Shown here piece after piece: positions 57,177-59,870 of a stretch of DNA of 59,870 nt. The notes under the pieces are model-generated. The model was not told the DNA's origin. It saw nothing but the letters and a program-made list of their open reading frames with translations, and made no database searches. Every line of letters begins with the position of its first letter. Position 1 is the stretch's first letter. The translations under genes were made by a program, and so were the position numbers. The stretch comes from Melioribacter roseus (lineage in GTDB: Bacteria > Bacteroidota > Ignavibacteria > Ignavibacteriales > Melioribacteraceae), in assembly GCA_020722005.1 (NCBI GenBank), contig DYLP01000013.1:1-59870 (forward strand). The letters are read 5' to 3'.

Positions 57177-58376
57177 CTATTTTGTCAGTTCGAAATGATC
57201 GTAAAGCTCTCCCGTAACCGTATATGAATTATAAATCAATCGATCGCCTTGTATGTCGATAACCTGAAAAAGTTGAGTAAAGGTTCCAAGCTTCGCTATT
57301 AAATCTTTGTACATTGGATTTGCAGAGTACTGCTTCGGACCCGAAACAGATGTAATATACACCGTTCCTTTCGATTCGTCTACAGAAATTTTACCCTGAT
57401 AAATTTTGTATGTTCTGGCATAGGTATGGTCGTGACCCTGTAATACGAGATCTACATTGAACTTATCGAAAATCGGCATGAAGGTTTCTCTGATATCTCT
57501 GTTGTCCCTTCCTTCGCCAGTTGAATAGACGGGGTGATGGTATGTTACAATTGTCCATTTATTTGGATTGTTAGATAATACATTTTCGAGCCATTCGGCT
57601 TGATCCTCTAACCGATAATTTGTATTGAGTACAATAAACCTGACGCCCTGGTAATCAACGTAATAAACCGATTCTTCCAAACCTTGAGGTCCGTTTTCGG
57701 GCAGAGTAAAAAGACTTTGCCAGAGTGGATATTTGTCTGTTTTTTTCTTTTTACCGTTTACCATTTCGAAGTAGAGGTCGTGATTTCCGATAGCCATAAT
57801 TGAAGGCACGATTCTGTGAATAAATCCAGTTGCATCGAACCATTCTTCCCACATCGATTCATCAGGGAGGTCGGTTAGGTCGCCGGCAAAAAGCCAGAAG
57901 GATGCATCGGGAGCAGTCAATATTGCTTTTCTGAATACTCTCGATAAGTCTTCACGTATACCGTTTTGTGGGTCGCCGAAATAAACGAACCGAAAAGGTT
58001 GGTTGCCTTCGGAGGCGGTTCTGAATTGATTCCACTCGCTCATGACGGAGTCGTAACCTACTCTGTACACGTAGAGCGTATTTGGTTTTAAATCATTCAA
58101 TACTGTTGAATACGTGTATGATATATTGTTTTTATAATTTAATTCGTTCATTTGAGTCGGAGTTTTTACCGTATGTTCCTTAAATTCTACCCAATTCGTC
58201 GCTTCCGCAAATTCGACAAAACTCTGAGGATAACTTTCCTTCGTATGCCAGGTGACGGCAATACTTGACGAAGGATTGATGGTCAAATTAAGAATAATTC
58301 TTTCGGGTGTATCTACGCTTTGTGCCTGCAAAATAGTAACGAAAAGCCAGAGAGAAAATGCTATGATTTTTTTCAT
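57177..58376 (-). CDS. Exported purple-acid-phosphatase-like metallophosphoesterase
   Basis: 399 residues. Signal peptide MKKIIAFSLWLFVTILQAQ, an N-terminal fibronectin-III-like PAP domain (ILNLTINPSSSIAVTWHTKE), then calcineurin-type motifs: FVYFGDPQNG, LFAGDLTDLP, AIGNHDLYF, VTYHHPVYSTG and LQGHDHTYARTY. These cover all five metal-binding blocks. Likely periplasmic or secreted phosphomonoesterase. Substrate not assignable. Confidence 0.92.
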   Translation of the reverse strand: MKKIIAFSLWLFVTILQAQSVDTPERIILNLTINPSSSIAVTWHTKESYPQSFVEFAEATNWVEFKEHTVKTPTQMNELNYKNNISYTYSTVLNDLKPNTLYVYRVGYDSVMSEWNQFRTASEGNQPFRFVYFGDPQNGIREDLSRVFRKAILTAPDASFWLFAGDLTDLPDESMWEEWFDATGFIHRIVPSIMAIGNHDLYFEMVNGKKKKTDKYPLWQSLFTLPENGPQGLEESVYYVDYQGVRFIVLNTNYRLEDQAEWLENVLSNNPNKWTIVTYHHPVYSTGEGRDNRDIRETFMPIFDKFNVDLVLQGHDHTYARTYKIYQGKISVDESKGTVYITSVSGPKQYSANPMYKDLIAKLGTFTQLFQVIDIQGDRLIYNSYTVTGELYDHFELTK

Positions 58377-58390
58377 TTTATACCTCTAAA

Positions 58391-59728
58391 TTATTTGAAG
58401 ACATTTATAGTGTATTTACTTACATCGAATTTTCTTTTGCATCCGGCATAATTCATATATCTAATTTTACCAAATACAGCCCGTTCATTCCATGCTCTGT
58501 CGTGGACTCCCCCGATAGACCAGGCAATGCCGGTATATCCGTTTGGATCGCGTCCATCGAGTTCATATTTGTCGTTCAGGTAGATTGCATATTTAAGAGC
58601 GTCTTCTGGAGTCTCTGTCCATTCCAGAATTTTCTTAGCCCAATACATTCTGAGATAACTGTGCATTTTACCTCTTTTTATCAAATCATATTGCGCAGCA
58701 TTCCAGAGCGAGTCGTGAGTCCGACCTTCTTCGAATTCTTTGAGTGAATAAATATATTCCCTTTTATCTTTACGGTGCTCGTTCAAAGTTTTTTTAGCCC
58801 ACTCGGGGAAGCCGTCAAATGAATCGTACTTTTTGTTGTAGTAACAGAAATTATCCGACAGCTCTCTGCGCACAATTAATTCTTCAAGAAAACTTTCCCT
58901 TGATTTTGAGTGTTCCGTCCTTCCAATTATTTCGAGAACCACACGTTGAGCAGATATATGCCCAAAATGAAGATGAACCGATAAATTCGAAAGAACGTCT
59001 TCGTTTGGATCGTTTTTTTTGTCCGCATAAAATTTCAGTTTGTTTTCGATGAAATTATTGAGAATTTCAAAAGCTGCGTCCTCTCCCGGTAATATCCAGT
59101 CGATTTCAGGTACGCTACGATCAGCATTAACTATTAAATTTTCCCAGTCGTTTTTAAAATTCGGAAAATCATTTGCCGGCATTTTTTTTATCTGAGGAAA
59201 CTCGTCCAGGAAGTCTGGTAAAAGTCTATGGATTTTGGGTCTGAATGTATAAGCAGCAAATTCCTGTTTGTCAGATGCAACAAAGCAGGGAACAATATTG
59301 TGGGCATCGACATCATAAAATGGTACTTTTATTTTCGCATGGACTTCTTTTTTCCATTTCCTTGTTATCTTGAGAGGATTGAAATCTGTAATTAATACCG
59401 AGCAGTTGGATTCCTTAACGAACTCGGGAATAGTAACTGCGGGATTGCCAAAGAGCAATTTAAAACCGATGTTCAATTCAGATAATTTCTTTTCGACCTG
59501 CTTCAATCCATTAATCATAAATGAATATTGACGTTCGGCAGCATCCAGAAATTCAGGAACGATATTAAACATTACGATTAACGGCAATTGTTTTTCTTTG
59601 GCTTTTTGATATGCAAAAACGAGTGCCCAATTGTCGTTTACCCGCTGGTCTCTTTGTATCCAGTAGATAATGGGACCGTTTTTGAGCTCTGCACTTTTCA
59701 GTTCTCTTACTCTCTTGGGGTGAACCAT
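58391..59728 (-). CDS. phr: Class II CPD photolyase
   Basis: 445 residues. Class II signatures are IYWIQRDQRVNDNWALVFAY near the N-terminus and NGYTGIAWSIGGVHDRAW plus VFGKIRYMNYAGCKRKFDV at the C-terminus, the FAD-binding half. Repairs cyclobutane pyrimidine dimers using blue light. No antenna-chromophore partner gene is nearby. ATG 59728 has GGA just upstream. 59729-59870 shows nothing further. Confidence 0.95.
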   Translation of the reverse strand: MVHPKRVRELKSAELKNGPIIYWIQRDQRVNDNWALVFAYQKAKEKQLPLIVMFNIVPEFLDAAERQYSFMINGLKQVEKKLSELNIGFKLLFGNPAVTIPEFVKESNCSVLITDFNPLKITRKWKKEVHAKIKVPFYDVDAHNIVPCFVASDKQEFAAYTFRPKIHRLLPDFLDEFPQIKKMPANDFPNFKNDWENLIVNADRSVPEIDWILPGEDAAFEILNNFIENKLKFYADKKNDPNEDVLSNLSVHLHFGHISAQRVVLEIIGRTEHSKSRESFLEELIVRRELSDNFCYYNKKYDSFDGFPEWAKKTLNEHRKDKREYIYSLKEFEEGRTHDSLWNAAQYDLIKRGKMHSYLRMYWAKKILEWTETPEDALKYAIYLNDKYELDGRDPNGYTGIAWSIGGVHDRAWNERAVFGKIRYMNYAGCKRKFDVSKYTINVFK

Positions 59729-59870
59729 ATCCGTCCGTCAGATTGCAATTCAAAAATAACAAAAGAATTTAAGATACAGAAAATCATACCTGATAGAACA
59801 ATTTTAAATAATCATTAATGAGTTCACTCTAAAAAGGTAAAACAATATAAATAAAAAAACATAGTTAGTT

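Overview
The window looks like chromosomal DNA of a free-living, AT-rich, Gram-negative bacterium of the Bacteroidota/Chlorobiota group. The best fit is an Ignavibacteria-type lineage (Melioribacter/Ignavibacterium relatives). Pointers are monomeric isocitrate dehydrogenase, ATP-dependent PEP carboxykinase, class II photolyase, the TIGR03546/TIGR03545 gene pair, a YpdA-type disulfide reductase and PAS-rich soluble histidine kinases. This placement is inference from gene content only. Ribosome binding sites are mostly AAGGAG-like, and TTG starts are fairly common.

Layout. 1-5.7 kb is a decayed accessory patch: an internally deleted IS3-type element, an S41 protease, an acetyltransferase, a truncated methyltransferase, a CPBP membrane protease, a methyltransferase and an M1 aminopeptidase remnant that has lost its catalytic core. 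5.9-13.3 kb holds an exported MBL-fold hydrolase with a lipoprotein, a four-PAS histidine kinase, a second lipoprotein, trmB, an SRAP protein, prfA and a zinc-ribbon mini-protein. A second IS3 fragment lies at 13.4 kb. 14-22 kb is central metabolism: aminotransferase-pckA operon, nitroreductase, sugar nucleotidyltransferase and the methyl-cycle pair metK-ahcY, closed by a palindromic MITE-like repeat. 22.1-24.8 kb is a compact four-gene sensory operon (secreted protein, multi-TM protein, histidine kinase, receiver) with overlapping reading frames. 24.9-34 kb carries an AmrS-type radical SAM enzyme, pyruvate kinase, a LonB-like protease and an lgt / PD40 propeller / small protein / RNA m5C methyltransferase operon.

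33.9-37.2 kb is a divergent oxyR-katG peroxide module. OxyR keeps the two redox cysteines at residues 199 and 208. 37.3-41.6 kb has an SRPBCC protein, a DUF2200 protein, an rsgA pseudogene (two in-frame stops plus a frameshift) and an lrp-glnA operon. 41.8-46.9 kb has the TIGR03546/TIGR03545 pair, a wrecked LytTR response regulator and an intact LytS-like sensor kinase. 47-60 kb has monomeric icd, tRNA-Thr(TGT), an RNA 2'-O-methyltransferase, a TonB-type outer-membrane protein, an HU protein, a frameshifted ypdA, serA, two exported thioredoxin-fold proteins, a purple-acid-type phosphatase and a class II photolyase.

Themes. Peroxide and thiol redox (OxyR, KatG, YpdA, redoxin, TlpA) and carbon/nitrogen entry points (pckA, pyk, icd, glnA, serA) recur. 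Three histidine kinases share a closely similar catalytic core but have unrelated input domains. Gene decay is frequent: besides the IS debris I see six broken genes (methyltransferase, M1 peptidase, rsgA, LytTR regulator, ypdA, and the redoxin signal peptide). No CRISPR array, prophage, integrase or rRNA operon was seen. The best candidates for something undescribed are the four-gene sensory operon at 22.1-24.8 kb and the TIGR03546/TIGR03545 envelope pair.
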